Numbered from the stretch's first letter, positions 1 through 11,849 are shown. The stretch: 64,000 nucleotides of DNA from Semisulcospira habei (GCA_036245525.1 BTPG01000005.1:122090279-122154278), one strand, 5' to 3'. Notes: generated from the letters alone by a model not told the origin. Numbers and translations are program-made.

Positions 1-18
1 CGATGGCCTTTGCGCAAT
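1..18. repeat. Hp-D hairpin, right half cut by window edge
   Basis: The first bases (GATGGCCTTTGCGCA) match the right arm of the palindromes at 165-265 and 1060-1103. The left arm lies outside the window. Confidence 0.5.
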
Positions 19-164
19 GGAGAATGATTCTCCCACACTGTTCCTGGACACTTCCAAGGAAAGCGTATTTGACATTACGAATGCTACATCAGAAGGAAAC
101 AAACTCATTACGTGTATGCACAGTTCTAAACCTCTGATGATCTCTTTGGAGAAAGGAACCTAAA

Positions 165-265
165 GCGCAAAAGGTCATCAGGCCGACGTCGGCTGCCGTT
201 GGCCGGCGCCGCTCAGGCGTGCTCGGGCCAAAGGCAGCCGACGTCGGTCCGTTGGCCTTTGCGCA
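165..265. repeat. Hp-D palindromic repeat
   Basis: An imperfect inverted repeat whose left arm begins GCGCAAAAGGTCATCAGGCC and whose right arm ends GTTGGCCTTTGCGCA. The GC-rich interior carries CCGACGTCGG twice. No TTAA or TA duplication is visible, so transposon class is unknown. The 266-786 stretch holds only AT-rich and pyrimidine-rich sequence with no gene that I can support. Confidence 0.65.
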
Positions 266-786
266 CTGGGGAATATTTGCAAAAGTGAAAAAAGAACACT
301 AAGTTCAGACCTATCAGAACGGGACTGTCTGTAATCTTATCCTCCTGGGTTACTAAGGTCAAGTGGATGGTAAGGATCTGCTGCCTGGCACATACAATCC
401 TTTTTTGCGTTTTCTTTCTTGAGATTTTCTCGGCTACAACTCGTCCACAGTAGCACGTTTTTAGTCAGTCATCAAGAATGTTATGTCACTGCTCTGCCAC
501 AGATAAATATGATATGACACATACTCCCATCCTTTCCTTTCCATTCCCCGTCTTGTCTGGTATTGTTTTTTCTTCTCCTGTCTCTCTTGTCGTGTTTGTA
601 TTCTCTTATTGCACGTAGACTGCACCTCAATATTCTTCTTTCGCAGGGAAACAACTGATCGTGTGACAGTATAGCCCTAATAAGAAAAATTCGTTTTGTT
701 AGTGTTGCTTCCCCTTGACCATCTCTGTCTGTGTGAGGCTTTTTTATTTTTTATTTTTTATTTTTATTTCATAAATTAATCTGTTC

Positions 787-855
787 CGTGCCGAGAAAAT
801 TTAACACTGCCCAACTGCAAGAGGTATAGATCCTCATGAGTCCCCGCAGTTGGGA
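787..855. mobile_element. Hp-B hairpin element, truncated
   Basis: Begins with the Hp-B outer end in reverse (CCGAGAAAATTT), then GCAAGAGGTATAGATCCTCA. It stops in the loop where a G-rich tract (856-888) starts, so the second arm is lost. Confidence 0.6.
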
Positions 856-1059
856 GGGGGGGGGGGCGGGGGCGGGGGGGAGGGAAGGATCGGCCAAAAA
901 GTATGTTGCTATATCAAAGTTTTCTTTTGGGAGTTTGCATTCCCCCTTTCATATTTCAGCGGTTGGCGAGAAGGTGTAAGAGGTGGTCACACACGCTAGG
1001 CCTCTACCTTCTCCACCCCTCTTGTTTTTCGATTTGTCGGCGACGTGGAAGGACCCAAT

Positions 1060-1103
1060 GCGCAAAAGGCCATCGGGCCGACATCGACCCGATGGCCTTC
1101 GTT
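1060..1103. repeat. Hp-D palindromic repeat, compact copy
   Basis: GCGCAAAAGGCCATCGGGCC is followed at once by its near reverse complement, ending CCCGATGGCCTT. This is the shortest and cleanest copy of the family. Confidence 0.65.
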
Positions 1104-1264
1104 ATATGACAAAAAAACAAACAAACAAAACATACGGAGAACCTTAATATGCTCAGTTCAGTCAATAATTGACATATATTTATGGCCCCGTTGCACATGT
1201 AGTGGTCGGGGACAGAAAGACATGATACGATAATTCCCTATTTATGTCCTCCTTTCAGTCACAT

Positions 1265-1400
1265 GTAGTAATAAGGTTGGTTGGTTGGTTAGTTCGGGTT
1301 TAACGTCCACAGCACCGAGGTGGTCATGGACGGCCCTGACGGGCGGGTTATGGGGGACAGGGAAATCTATTGCCTATAGAGTACGACCTGAACACTGATC
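1265..1400. repeat. Possible LINE/SINE 3'-tail fragment
   Basis: A GGTT run leads into GTTAGTTCGGGTTTAACGTC. It resembles, but is not identical to, the GGGTTTAACGCCGAGCAGGC tail of the LINE at 17269-23280. It could be a related SINE or LINE tail. The assignment rests on this short similarity only. Confidence 0.35.
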
Positions 1401-1440
1401 AACTCATGCGCACTCCAACTGTGCCACTTTGATTTTTCGC

Positions 1441-1542
1441 CAAAAAGAGACTTTGTTACAGCATTTTAAAGAATTTTTGGCCGAGATTTTTGCCCCCCCC
1501 CCCGACCCATTAAAAAAATGCTATAACAAAGTCCCTTTTTGG
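1441..1542. repeat. Imperfect inverted repeat
   Basis: The left arm has ACTTTGTTACAGCATTTT and the right arm AAAATGCTATAACAAAGT, separated by a C-rich loop. Only one copy was seen. The following 1543-2062 stretch is pyrimidine-rich low-complexity DNA with no supportable gene. Confidence 0.55.
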
Positions 1543-2062
1543 GGTGTTTGGACCCTCCCCCCCTCACCCCGTTGTTTGATATTTTGGCGAACGGTGAGAG
1601 TCTTAACACGAACGCGCCTCCACCTCCCCCCCCCCCCCCTGTTTTTTCGATTTTTCGGCCCCTGGAAGCAAGACCTAGCGTCGGGGAAGTCTTTTGTATC
1701 AGGTTGAAGGTTCCAAAGGTAACTGATCCGCCCCAGCTTCCCCACACAGTTGTTTAAGTTTTCGGACACTGGGAAGAGAGGTACTTCTCTCTCTCTCTCT
1801 CTCCCTCTCTCTCTCCCCCCTCCCCTCGCGGTGTTTGATTATTTGGCCAATGGAAAGCAAGGTGGCGAGGCCTTTTGTGACAGGCTAAATTTCCCAAACA
1901 AAAGTTGGATCCCCTCTCCCCCACCCTCGACTTAACTGATCCGCCCCTGTGTCTGCCTGTCTTTCTGTCTGTCTTTCTTTCTCTCGCTAGCCAGGTAGCC
2001 ACCCAGTCAGACTGTCATCCGTCCTTCCAACCATCTACCCACCCACTTATCTATTCATTTGC

Positions 2063-2064
2063 AT

Positions 2065-2154
<90 letters not shown>
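2063..2154. repeat. (CT)n microsatellite
   Basis: About 45 uninterrupted CT units, directly abutting the LINE RT fragment that starts at about 2158. Confidence 0.95.
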
Positions 2155-2157
<3 letters not shown>

Positions 2158-2158
<1 letters not shown>

Positions 2159-2790
2159 TCTCGAAAAGCACAAACTCATTCATTCACTGGAATCGGGATT
2201 TCGTTTAAAGCACTCTTGTCACACAGCACTAACACATTTAGTTGATAGATGGCTGACCGCGATGAATAGCGGTCAAATGACTGGGCTGTCTTATTGGACC
2301 TCTCGAAAACTTTTGACCTCGTTAATCATGAAAGTTTAATTCAGAAGCTTGCTGCCTATCAGTTAAGTGCTGGCATCCTTGCGTTCCTTACGTCATACCT
2401 GCACGGGCGCACACAATATGTCCATGAGAATGGGACAAACTCTCGTGAAGGGGTGATAGCGCAAGGAGTATCACAAGGATCTATCCTTGGTCCATTATTG
2501 TTTTCTGTCTATATCAATGATCTTCCACTACATATATCTGACCCCAGTGTAACCTGCAGTCTCTTTGCAGACGACGGAACTCTTGACGTTTCATCATCAG
2601 ATATATATTGTATAACTAGATCTCTTCAGAGTAGTTTGAATGATGTTTCACAGTGGTGTCAAAATAACTTCATGGTACCGAAACTTTCCAAAACTAAACG
2701 TATGCTGATTACCACAAGGACATTATTGAAAACAGGTCTATGCACCTAATCATTTATCCTTGAGAAATAAACTTTCATTTCATTTCATTT
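2158..2790 (+). pseudogene. LINE reverse transcriptase fragment (copy L-a)
   Basis: Partial reverse transcriptase of an APE-type non-LTR retrotransposon. It reads through SGFRLKHSCHTALTHLVD, then after a frameshift MDLSKTFDLVNHE (RT motif A), GVSQGSILGPLLFSVYINDL (motif B) and SLFADDGTLD (motif C, FADD). The 5' half is missing. The end, at about 2750-2790, has AAATAAA-like sequence then a CATTT-rich tail that runs into CT repeats. It matches the better-preserved LINE at 29.6-33.0 kb and is a dead copy. CR1/L2-like affinity is an inference from motif style. Confidence 0.85.
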
Positions 2791-2796
2791 TATTTC

Positions 2797-2846
2797 TCTC
2801 TCTCTGTCTCTCTCTCTCTGTGTCTCTCTCAGTCTCTCTGTCTCTG

Positions 2847-2926
<80 letters not shown>
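2797..2926. repeat. (CT)n / (CTGTCT)n microsatellite
   Basis: CT repeat with interspersed CTGTCT units, lying between two LINE fragments. It begins immediately after the 3' tail of the upstream fragment. Confidence 0.95.
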
Positions 2927-2928
<2 letters not shown>

Positions 2929-2929
2929 G

Positions 2930-4335
<1,406 letters not shown>

Positions 4336-4574
4336 TGAAGATTGTTTGAGCGTGTTTTAGTTTGTTTGAACCGCCTACAGGTCTTGACTATTGAAATCCT
4401 CTAGTACCAATTGGATACTTAGACACTTTATGTTGTGTACTTACAAGCTAGGTGTTTACACGATTTTCTTTTCTTCAGCCCACACATTGTTTTCGTGTTT
4501 TTGTTTATTTTTGTATTTGTTGTTATTATTGGTTTTGCTTTGTTCTGCTTGACTATCTATACGTTCCCTTTTAA

Positions 4575-6058
4575 TATGGCAACAGGTGGAAACAGCATTC
4601 ATTTTTTAAATATCGGTCATCTTAATGTGTATCACCTTTGTCACAAAATACCAGATAACTATTCTCCTAAACCAGTCCTCACCATTTCACATTTTTGGAT
4701 TTACGTCTAATAGCTAACATTAGTGACCATGCCATAGCTATATACAATTACTCCATTCTCAGTCGAAATGCATCTGCCCCCGGCCATACTGGCCTAGCAG
4801 TGTACGTACACAATTCCATCAACAACTATGTAAAGAGGCGTTGTGAGTTAGAATCCCCTAATATAGAGTGCATGTGGTTAGAAGTTAAAACGACCAAGTC
4901 CTCGCCTGTTCTGATAGGTTTTGTATATAGAAACCCAGCGGCCTCAGCCTCCTGGCAGGACGAGTTTGTATTAATGATGGATGTGGTTCAGGAGTCCAAA
5001 GGTGATGTACATATCTTGGGAGACTTCAACATAGACTTGCAAAAGCAAGGACACACTTCGTGTAGATCCATGTTGAATTTTTTAGGGTTGAAACAGCTTG
5101 TCCAGTCACCTACTAGAGTTACTTCCTCATCTTCAACGCTGATAGACCATGTATATACCACAAATGTCAGCGTTGTAAAAAATGTTAGCGTACCTAATAT
5201 TTCCATTAGTGATCACTTTCCTGTTTGTTTTATGTTGTCTGTTAGGTTAGCTAAACAATCAGTCAAAGGACACAATACCATAATGTATAGATGTTTTAAA
5301 AAATTCGACCAAACTGCTTTTTTATATGACCTATCTTTAGTACCATTTTATGATATACAAAACTGCAAAAACCCAATCGATGCCCTGTCACGCGCGAGCT
5401 GTTTTTCGCCGTTCTGGATAGACACGCGCCTAAGCGCATCAAACGCGTCAAATATCCTGTTATGCCAAAATGGCTCTCTGGTGAGATAAAACAAGCAATG
5501 GAAGTAAGAGATGAATTAAAACGAGACACGAAATTTACTGAATACAAGAAGCAGCGAAACCATGTCAAATCTCTAGTTCGTAAAGCACAGAGGCAAAATG
5601 CAGAACAAGTTATTGCCGACGGCAAAGACATCCGTTCAGTCTGGCAAGTAATAAACAATTTCACCAAATTAACAGTAAACGATCGCCTAATATTCCGCCC
5701 GATCTTACTGCTGATGCGTTCAACGCTCACTTCATAACTGTTGCTCAAACTCTGGCGAAGTCAAATACAACTAACCCTGTAAACTACACTTGCTCTCATC
5801 AACTACGTCACCATAGTCAACAGAGAGCCTGCGGCCCATTTTTAGTACCGCTTATGATTGTCCTAGCTGTGGGCAAATCTATTTCCAGTTTAAAGATCAA
5901 ATCGTCTTGCGGTCCAGATGGTATTAATAGTCAAATTTTAAAACTATCTCTGCCCTACGTCGTCGAATCCCTGACCTTCATTAATAATTTATCGATCAGA
6001 CATAACGTTTTTCCCGACGAGCAAAAAAAGCGAAGGTAATCCCTCTTCCTAAAAGCAA
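4575..6058 (+). pseudogene. LINE endonuclease and N-terminal RT, truncated (copy L-c)
   Basis: APE-type endonuclease domain of a non-LTR retrotransposon: IGHLNVYHLCHKIPD, then GLAVYVHNS, HILGDFNIDLQKQ (GDFN), TLIDHVYTTN and ISDHFPVCFML (SDH catalytic motif). A frameshift near 5390 leads to PKWLSGEIKQAMEVRDELKR. The start of the RT, KSSCGPDGINSQILKLSLPY, is readable in the last segment. It breaks off at about 6058 inside the RT, where an unrelated LINE tail begins. It is homologous to 29669-31100. Confidence 0.88.
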
Positions 6059-6059
6059 A

Positions 6060-6850
6060 GATTTATGCACCTAAACGAGTATCATCAGTGGATTCTTGTA
6101 AAAATACGTGTGTGCCTTGATACACCAGCATCATTGAGTCTGTTTTGTCATTCTGCACGATCTGTTTCTTCCCCGCATTGTCTACAGCAAACAAAAAACG
6201 TGCTGCAACGCGTTACCAAGACGGCCGCCAAAATCATCGGCTTATCTACCAACAGCTTCCTACAACTGACTGAGAGAGCGCTGGCTAGGAAAGCACGTAC
6301 AATCATGAGTGACCCAACCCACCCACTTAACTCGCATTTTGAACTCCTTTCCTCCAAAAGACGCTATCGCTGCCCGAAATGTAACGGGAACAAATTCAAA
6401 CTCTCTTTCATTTCGCAGGCAATACAGTTGTTGTACAAGTCTAAACTGTAACCCCCAGCCGTCAGGATTGCACGTGACTTTCCAGTTCAGTGACGTGACT
6501 TTCCAGCTGAGCAGACTCACACCTACTGACCTACAGTTTCCGTTGGGGACAAACAGGGTAGCTCCAACATAGTCATACTGGACATGACGTGTTTTGCCTT
6601 CAGAGGGCTGTACTGCCATAAACTAAGTTTGTGAGTCTGTGCGCGTGTCTGGGCGTGCGTATGATGTTAGTGTCAAAACGTACTATTTTATATTTTTGTC
6701 TAGTCAGAGATTTAGCCATGTTGTTTGTTTGATTTGTAATTGAGATATTAAGTTCTTAACCTTGACCTACGCTCGGCAGGCAAAGACAAATATCCTTTAA
6801 TGGCCAATAAATTTCTTGAATCTTGAATCTTGAATCTTGATCTTGAATGA
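6060..6850 (+). mobile_element. 3' end of a second LINE clade (CR1/L2-like)
   Basis: The reading frame at 6065-6451 contains ERALARKARTIMSDPTHPLN, then RRYRCPKCNGNKFKLSFI, the characteristic C-terminus of CR1/L2-group reverse transcriptases. After the stop comes a UTR and a microsatellite-like 3' tail, CAATAAATTTCTTGAATCTT, with TTGAATC repeated several times. The 5' part is missing. 6851-7021 holds nothing I recognise. Confidence 0.75.
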
Positions 6851-7021
6851 ATACCCGAATAACCTAAATTCTTAAACAGATATTCAAAACCAATGCCTCC
6901 AGTCGAAACATGCTAGGTTTGAACACTATGGAAGATCGTTTCCACCGATCTTTCCATATCCCCATCCATCCATTAGCATTGTATTTTTGTTCTTAAGAGT
7001 GTCCATTGATGACTTTGTCTG

Positions 7022-7168
7022 TGTTATACAGCAGGAGGTGGCTCGAGCATGATAATTCAAGGGTAGCGTCAGATTAGCATGGCGCCGTTATCATGCTCGA
7101 GCCATCTCCTGCAACTAGTAATAGTTGCTAGCTGACACCTCCATCGGTTTTTATGTTAAATGGGTTAA
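7022..7168. mobile_element. Hp-A hairpin element, internally deleted
   Basis: Arms GGTGGCTCGAGCATGATAA and TTATCATGCTCGAGCCATC are kept, but most of the GGCGCC core arm is lost. The right end reads GGG-TTAA, and that TTAA is also the start of the R355 copy at 7165. Confidence 0.7.
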
Positions 7169-7518
7169 AGTACCATTACGCATAAATCTGAAGACACATT
7201 TCAGCACCTTTGTTGTGCCTTGTCGAACACCTAATGCAGCAGTTTGGACACGCAGCAAAAGCACACGCATAATCGCACTTATTTATTCTATGCTGCCGTT
7301 GGCGCGTCGATCTATTTTTAGCTGTTTCTCGTACTGAAAGCGTTCTATTTCTAGAGCGGAGTGGAATCATTGTCAGGTTGCTTGATATAAAGACGACGTG
7401 TGCTGAACTGGATTCTCCTGTGTCTAAATGAACCATAACTAGACCTGTGTGTAGCGTTTGGTAACCATTTGTTACAGAAAGTGTATCTTCGAACAGTTAC
7501 GGCGGTAGTGGGCCTTCA
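7165..7518 (+). mobile_element. R355 element, copy 1
   Basis: A roughly 355-bp dispersed element, also at 9778-10096 (minus) and 35286-35647. It starts TTAAAGTACCATTA and ends GTAGTGGGCCTTCAAAG, giving a short imperfect terminal inverted repeat. TTAA is intact on the left and mutated to TTCA on the right. Interior landmarks are TTTGGACACGCAGCAAAAGC and GCTTGATATAAAGACGACG. It is non-coding. The 7519-8011 stretch downstream shows no gene I can support. Confidence 0.8.
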
Positions 7519-8011
7519 AAGAGAACGAGGTTTACTGGATTAAAGAGAACACGGTTTAAAAGGAAGATGCAAACAGCACATAAGACCTCGCCAATTACTA
7601 TGTAAATAGCAACAATCTGTTAAATTGTACTACATTGTGCAAAGCGTAATCGAAATTTTACACAACATTTTTGTTACAGTGTAATCTATCTTCCCTTGTA
7701 AACTCAACACCGGCGGTAACAGCGGGATTTGCTAGGCGAACCGCATTCCAGCGCCGAAAATCTATTAGGATAATTACTGGCTTCATCACGCCACCCTGCG
7801 CTACCCGGAGACAGGTAGTTTGTCACGGAGAAAAAGGGCCAACGCAATCAGTACCGCCCTCCCACCCGGGATATATAATGCCTTGTCGTAAGGGGCGTGG
7901 ACCGTACCTTCGTTGGGCTTTAATTGATGGCTAGGCTGAAATGGCAAAAGTCGTAACTTTTAACCATGTGCTCTAACGGTCTTTTGACTGCCGGGGTGAG
8001 GCGAACGCTGT

Positions 8012-8088
8012 CCATCTGCAAGAGACATAAACCCTCATGCGCCCCCGCTGTCGCGGGGTCTCATGAGGGTTTATGTCTCTTGTTAGTC
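8012..8088. mobile_element. Hp-B hairpin element, core
   Basis: GCAAGAGACATAAACCCTCA pairs with TGAGGGTTTATGTCTCTTG. The arm carries ACCC/GGGT where most Hp-B copies have ATCC/GGAT, a paired change. Confidence 0.75.
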
Positions 8089-8271
8089 CCAGGTTTTTTG
8101 TGCCTATTTATTGATACACTGTGACCTTGTTCGAATTTCCCAATGTATTGTCCCTGTGCCGTCTAATATAATAGGGGAGAGTGACCTTGTTCGTGCACCA
8201 TGAAACTCACGCGAATGACGGCCAGTGCGAAGTGGTTTCAACCGCGCAGTTTGTGATCACTGACAGGGAAC

Positions 8272-8315
8272 GGGGTTAACCCATTCAGCCCTAACCCATT
8301 CAGCCTGTGCCGGGA
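8272..8315. mobile_element. Hp-A terminal fragment, tandem end motif
   Basis: TTAACCCATTCAGCC is followed directly by TAACCCATTCAGCC, two Hp-A ends in tandem with no hairpin core. An AAAC-rich stretch lies at 8490-8523. The rest of 8089-8565 shows no gene. Confidence 0.45.
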
Positions 8316-8567
8316 GAGGACGACGCTCTCAGCCGGTACCCTGCGGAGTCCATTCGGTACGCCTTGAGAGACCAGCCCTGATCTGCCCTTCCTTGCACCT
8401 ACAGTCGGCTTCCTTGGGACCCTTGGAGTCTCTTCGTGCACTGGATGCAGCGGCGCGCATGCGAAAAACAACAACCACACCCCTCCCCTCGCCAACAAAC
8501 AAACAAACAAACAAACAAACAACATCAAGGAAATAATGAAAAAACAAACTACAAAACAATAGCAAGA

Positions 8568-8593
8568 ACGCACCCGACAGCCAAAAGGGTTAA
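8568..8593. mobile_element. Hp-C terminal fragment
   Basis: CCCGACAGCCAAAAGGGTTAA matches the Hp-C right end. The same TTAA leads into CCTCTTCCTCATTGCAC, which resembles an Hp-B left end. Confidence 0.4.
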
Positions 8594-8764
8594 CCTCTTC
8601 CTCATTGCACTACTTCACCCCCTCTCCTCCCCTGCCCTCCCCTCAGCCCACGACAAAGCAAAAAGTACATGGCGATCCACATCTCTAAAGAAGAAGGGGA
8701 ATAGAAACGGAGTAAAAGGGAATGTGGTATTCATTCTACTTTGTGTACTGTAGACAGAACAGGC

Positions 8765-8945
8765 ATTCAGTTCTTCGCTAGTGGTCGCAAATTGTGTTCT
8801 TAAAATCTGCGTGAATTCAACGCCAAAGAGCCCGATACTAGAAAGCAACATGGATACAAAGTCAGGTGTCAGCAAGAGGCATGGATCCTCATGAGCCCCC
8901 GCAACTGCGGGGGCTCATGAGGATCTATGCCTCATGCAGTCGGAA
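8765..8945. mobile_element. Hp-B hairpin element
   Basis: The left outer part resembles the Hp-B consensus (CTAGTGGTCGCAAATTGTG). The core 8872-8938 is a near-perfect palindrome around CCCCCGCAACTGCGGGGG. Confidence 0.75.
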
Positions 8946-9120
8946 TGACTTTCTCTGTTTCCAAATGTTGATCGGCTTGTTGGTTAAATATGTGCGAACA
9001 TGACCATTCAGGCGACGTTTTTTTTATCAACTGATAGTGATACTGCATTCCGCGCGAGATTGTCTGAGAGTTATGGAAACCCGCGGGTGACACAGTGGGG
9101 GTAATGAGATCGGTGTTAAG

Positions 9121-9290
9121 GTACTGATGGTGATGGTGTAAGTGTGTGTCTGGTAGTAGTAGTACTTGTAGTAGTTATAAGTCGTAGTAGTAGAAGTGGT
9201 AGTAGTTAGTAGTAGTAGTAGTCAGTAGAAGTAGAATGAATTAGTAGTAGTAGTAGTAGTGGTAGTAGTAATAGTAGTAGTATTAGACCA
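9121..9290. repeat. (AGT)n microsatellite, interrupted
   Basis: An imperfect run of AGT/GTA units for about 150 bp. Confidence 0.85.
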
Positions 9291-9313
9291 GGGGATGTTC
9301 TAAACGATTTGTG

Positions 9314-9539
9314 TTAACTCATTCAGCCCCGACACTCCACAACAAGACATGGATCGAGCATGATAGTTCAAGTATGGTGCCAGAATATAGTTGGCGCCCA
9401 CAGGCGCCAAGCTATTATGGCACCACCATTGAACTATCATGCTCGATCTGTCTATAGACTTGTAATACAGTCCTTTAGAGGGCAACTTTAAAATTTGGGG
9501 ATTTGGGTCCTGGGGTAGAATTGTGTTAAAGTTTTCATA
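9314..9539. mobile_element. Hp-A hairpin element with TTAA at both ends
   Basis: TTAACTCATTCAGCCCC at the left and GGGGTAGAATTGTGTTAA at the right. The core pairs GCCAGAATATAGTTGGCGCC with GGCGCCAAGCTATTATGGC, and ATCGAGCATGATAGTTCA with TGAACTATCATGCTCGAT. 9540-9777 holds nothing recognisable. Confidence 0.85.
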
Positions 9540-9777
9540 TTACCTTCAGTCACAAAGATTTCAAAGATTCGCTAAATACAATTTTGACCCTACTTGACCC
9601 TGTCACAGGTAACAAAGGTAACACAAAGGAACTTTATCACACTGGTTGTACGACCACGCAGGTGACATCAAGTTAAGTTATGTTTGGGAGGTGTATGAGA
9701 GATGTATTATTCCATAGAAATGAAGAAAGTGTCATGTAGTTCATTTATACCTTAACCGTTCTTGTGAGCTGACGACC

Positions 9778-10096
9778 TTAAAGGCCCACTACCGCCGTAA
9801 CTGTTCAAAGATACACTTCTGTAACAGATGGTTACGAAACGCTACACACAGGTCTAGATATGGTTCATTTAGACACAGGAAAATCCAGTTCAGCACTCGT
9901 CGTCTTTATATCAAGTAATCTGACAATGACTCCACTCCGTTCTAGAAATACAACGCTTCAGTGCGAGAAACAGCTACAAATAGATTGACACGCTAATCCA
10001 AACTGTTGTTAAAGTTCATTAGGTTTGTCCACAAAGCATAATAAACACAAATGGTGCAGAAATGTGAATTCAGATTTATGCATAATGGTACCTTAA
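9778..10096 (-). mobile_element. R355 element, copy 2
   Basis: Reverse complement of the element at 7165-7518, somewhat shortened. It begins TTAAAGGCCCACTACCGCC and ends ATAATGGTACCTTAA, so TTAA flanks both ends. The right TTAA is shared with the adjacent Hp-A. Confidence 0.82.
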
Positions 10097-10306
10097 CTCA
10101 TTCAGCTCGACGCACGTATTTCCCACATTTTGGAGGCGTCATCTAACGACTATGCACCTGTTGCAGGAGATGGATCGACCATGATAATTCAAGAGTAGTG
10201 CCAGATTAGCTTGGCGCCGACAGGCGCCAAGCTAATCTGGCACTACCTTTGAATTATCATGGTCGACCCATCTCCTGCTGTAGTGTGTCAGGGCTGAATG
10301 GGTTAA
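10093..10306. mobile_element. Hp-A hairpin element, 214 bp
   Basis: Exactly 214 bp from TTAA to TTAA. The core is AGATTAGCTTGGCGCC / GGCGCCAAGCTAATCT (subtype 1). About 50 nt near the left end (around GGAGGCGTCATCTAACGAC) has no partner, an asymmetric bulge typical of full-length copies. Confidence 0.9.
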
Positions 10307-10370
10307 CGGCAAATCCGATATATTGTCTGTTTGTCGTCCAGTACCATATCATTTTGTTTTTGTTTGGGTT

Positions 10371-10373
<3 letters not shown>

Positions 10374-10422
<49 letters not shown>

Positions 10423-10470
10423 CCGCCCGTGCGTGCGTGCATACATGTGTGTGCGTGAGTGTGTGTATGA
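10374..10470. repeat. (GT)n microsatellite
   Basis: TG repeat about 45 bp long, then a degenerate GTGC-rich extension. Confidence 0.9.
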
Positions 10471-10499
10471 ATATTTATGAACTTTTGTGTTGATATCTG

Positions 10500-10609
10500 G
10501 AAATCTGAGGTGAAGAATAAAAAAAAAAAACCGCGTGCTTATCAGGAACTACTGATGCGTATCAAGAACGTACTGGAAAAGATGAAGAAGAAGAAAAAGA
10601 AGAAGAAGA

Positions 10610-10612
<3 letters not shown>
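10500..10612 (+). repeat. Microsatellite-linked dispersed segment, second copy
   Basis: Same unit as 4241-4335 in opposite orientation, ending in GAAGAAG and running into the GA tract. Confidence 0.7.

Positions 10613-10700
<88 letters not shown>
10613..10700. repeat. (GA)n microsatellite
   Basis: About 42 uninterrupted GA units. Confidence 0.95.
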
Positions 10701-10704
<4 letters not shown>

Positions 10705-10758
10705 GTTAGTTAGTTATTTGGGTTTAACGCCGAGCAGGCAACTAAGGCCATCTCACGG
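10701..10758 (-). repeat. I-type LINE 3'-tail fragment
   Basis: TTAGTTAGTTAGTTATTTGG then GTTTAACGCCGAGCAGGCAA and CATCTCACGGCGG, nearly identical to the 3' end of the LINE at 17269. It is a severely 5'-truncated insertion or a SINE sharing that tail. Confidence 0.75.
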
Positions 10759-10881
<123 letters not shown>

Positions 10882-11251
10882 AACGTTCATTTCTCCAGGA
10901 AACCATGAACTACCATGACAATCAGAAAGGTATGTTCTGACAGACGACGACGCCCGCGAATAAGAAAGTAAAAAAGGCAGATGCATTTAACATATGACCT
11001 TCAGCAGTGCCTAAGTTAATCCCCTTCAGATTCGCTCTTTTGTCAGTGAGGCAGAAGTGCTCGGGGCCCCAGTCCAGGGGGCGTGTTCGCTGTCATGTGA
11101 AGTGAGAACGAAATGGCGGGATTCTTTGTGGCTTTTGAATCAGTGGGACAAGAACAGGCATCCAGTCGCACAAACTTCTGGTATTGTCGTGAAAAAAGAT
11201 CTCCAACGGGCGCCTTATAACAACGTGAAAGAAAACCTCAGTGAATCATTC

Positions 11252-11323
11252 CATCTGCAAGAGGGACAGATTCTCATGAGCCCGTGCATCCTGCAGGGGC
11301 TTATGAAAATCTGTCCCTCTTGA
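11252..11323. mobile_element. Hp-B hairpin element, core
   Basis: GCAAGAGGGACAGATTCTCA is paired with an arm ending AAAATCTGTCCCTCTTG. The GGGACAGA/TCTGTCCC pair differs from other copies on both arms together. 11324-11690 has no recognisable feature. Confidence 0.75.
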
Positions 11324-11691
11324 ATGCAGAAATAGGCGCAATTGTTTCCCTTGTCAGTTTTAGGACAGTCATTTAGGATAATTCCTCGACTCTAAAAGAC
11401 GTCTGAACATTGTCAAGAGAGAAAGCCGGGGCTTTGCCTCATAGCCTGTAGTTAAGGCGAGAACACAAAGACGGTATTTAGAATGACACGGCATCATGAC
11501 AATTGGCGATATCGCCCTCTTGAAAACTCTTGCCCGTCCTAATGACCCTATGTGCAGGCGGCTCTTTCTCTCCCAACGCAAACTGTTTAGGATTCCTATT
11601 GATGTCCCCCTAGCACATGTAGTGATCGGGGAAACTATTTTGTAGATGGCCAAGACATATCAAGGAAATCCCAACGAAGAAAGATGTTTTT

Positions 11692-11755
11692 TACTTTGTT
11701 GGGATTTTATTGACGAGCCTTCGCCAAGGCTCGTCAATAAAATCCCAACAAAGTA
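11692..11755. repeat. Perfect 64-bp palindrome
   Basis: TACTTTGTTGGGATTTTATT continues to GCCTT, then a CGCC loop, then the exact reverse complement ending AATAAAATCCCAACAAAGTA. It stands next to the palindrome at 11771-11849. Confidence 0.85.
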
Positions 11756-11770
11756 AGAAACACTTTTACA

Positions 11771-11849
11771 AAGGACAATTACAACACAATCTATTACATT
11801 TTTCTGGTTTTAACCAGAAAAATTAATAAATTGTGTTGTAATTGCCTTT
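11771..11849. repeat. Palindrome related to the Penelope-like terminal repeat
   Basis: Arms AATTACAACACAAT and ATTGTGTTGTAATT flank a TTTCTGGTTTTAACCAGAAA centre. AATTAATAAATTGTGTTGTA is shared with the terminal repeat at 16491-16670. 11850-12140 shows nothing recognisable. Confidence 0.6.

Noticed and set aside
2063..2245. Ser/Leu-repeat protein across the CT tract
   Set aside because: The frame is produced by the dinucleotide repeat. The same is true of the Arg-Glu, Val-Cys and Tyr-Ile-His frames in other microsatellites.
7671..7934. 87-residue frame as a host gene
   Set aside because: No domain, no splice context and no similarity that I recognise.
8872..8938. CRISPR array made of the recurrent hairpins
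   Set aside because: Copies are irregularly spaced, in diverse families, with TTAA or TA at their ends and no short regular spacers. The surroundings are eukaryotic retroelements.
10545..10570. Hammerhead ribozyme core suggested by CTGATG
   Set aside because: CTGATGCG lacks the CTGATGA core and the GAAA partner. No complete hammerhead was found near the terminal repeats.
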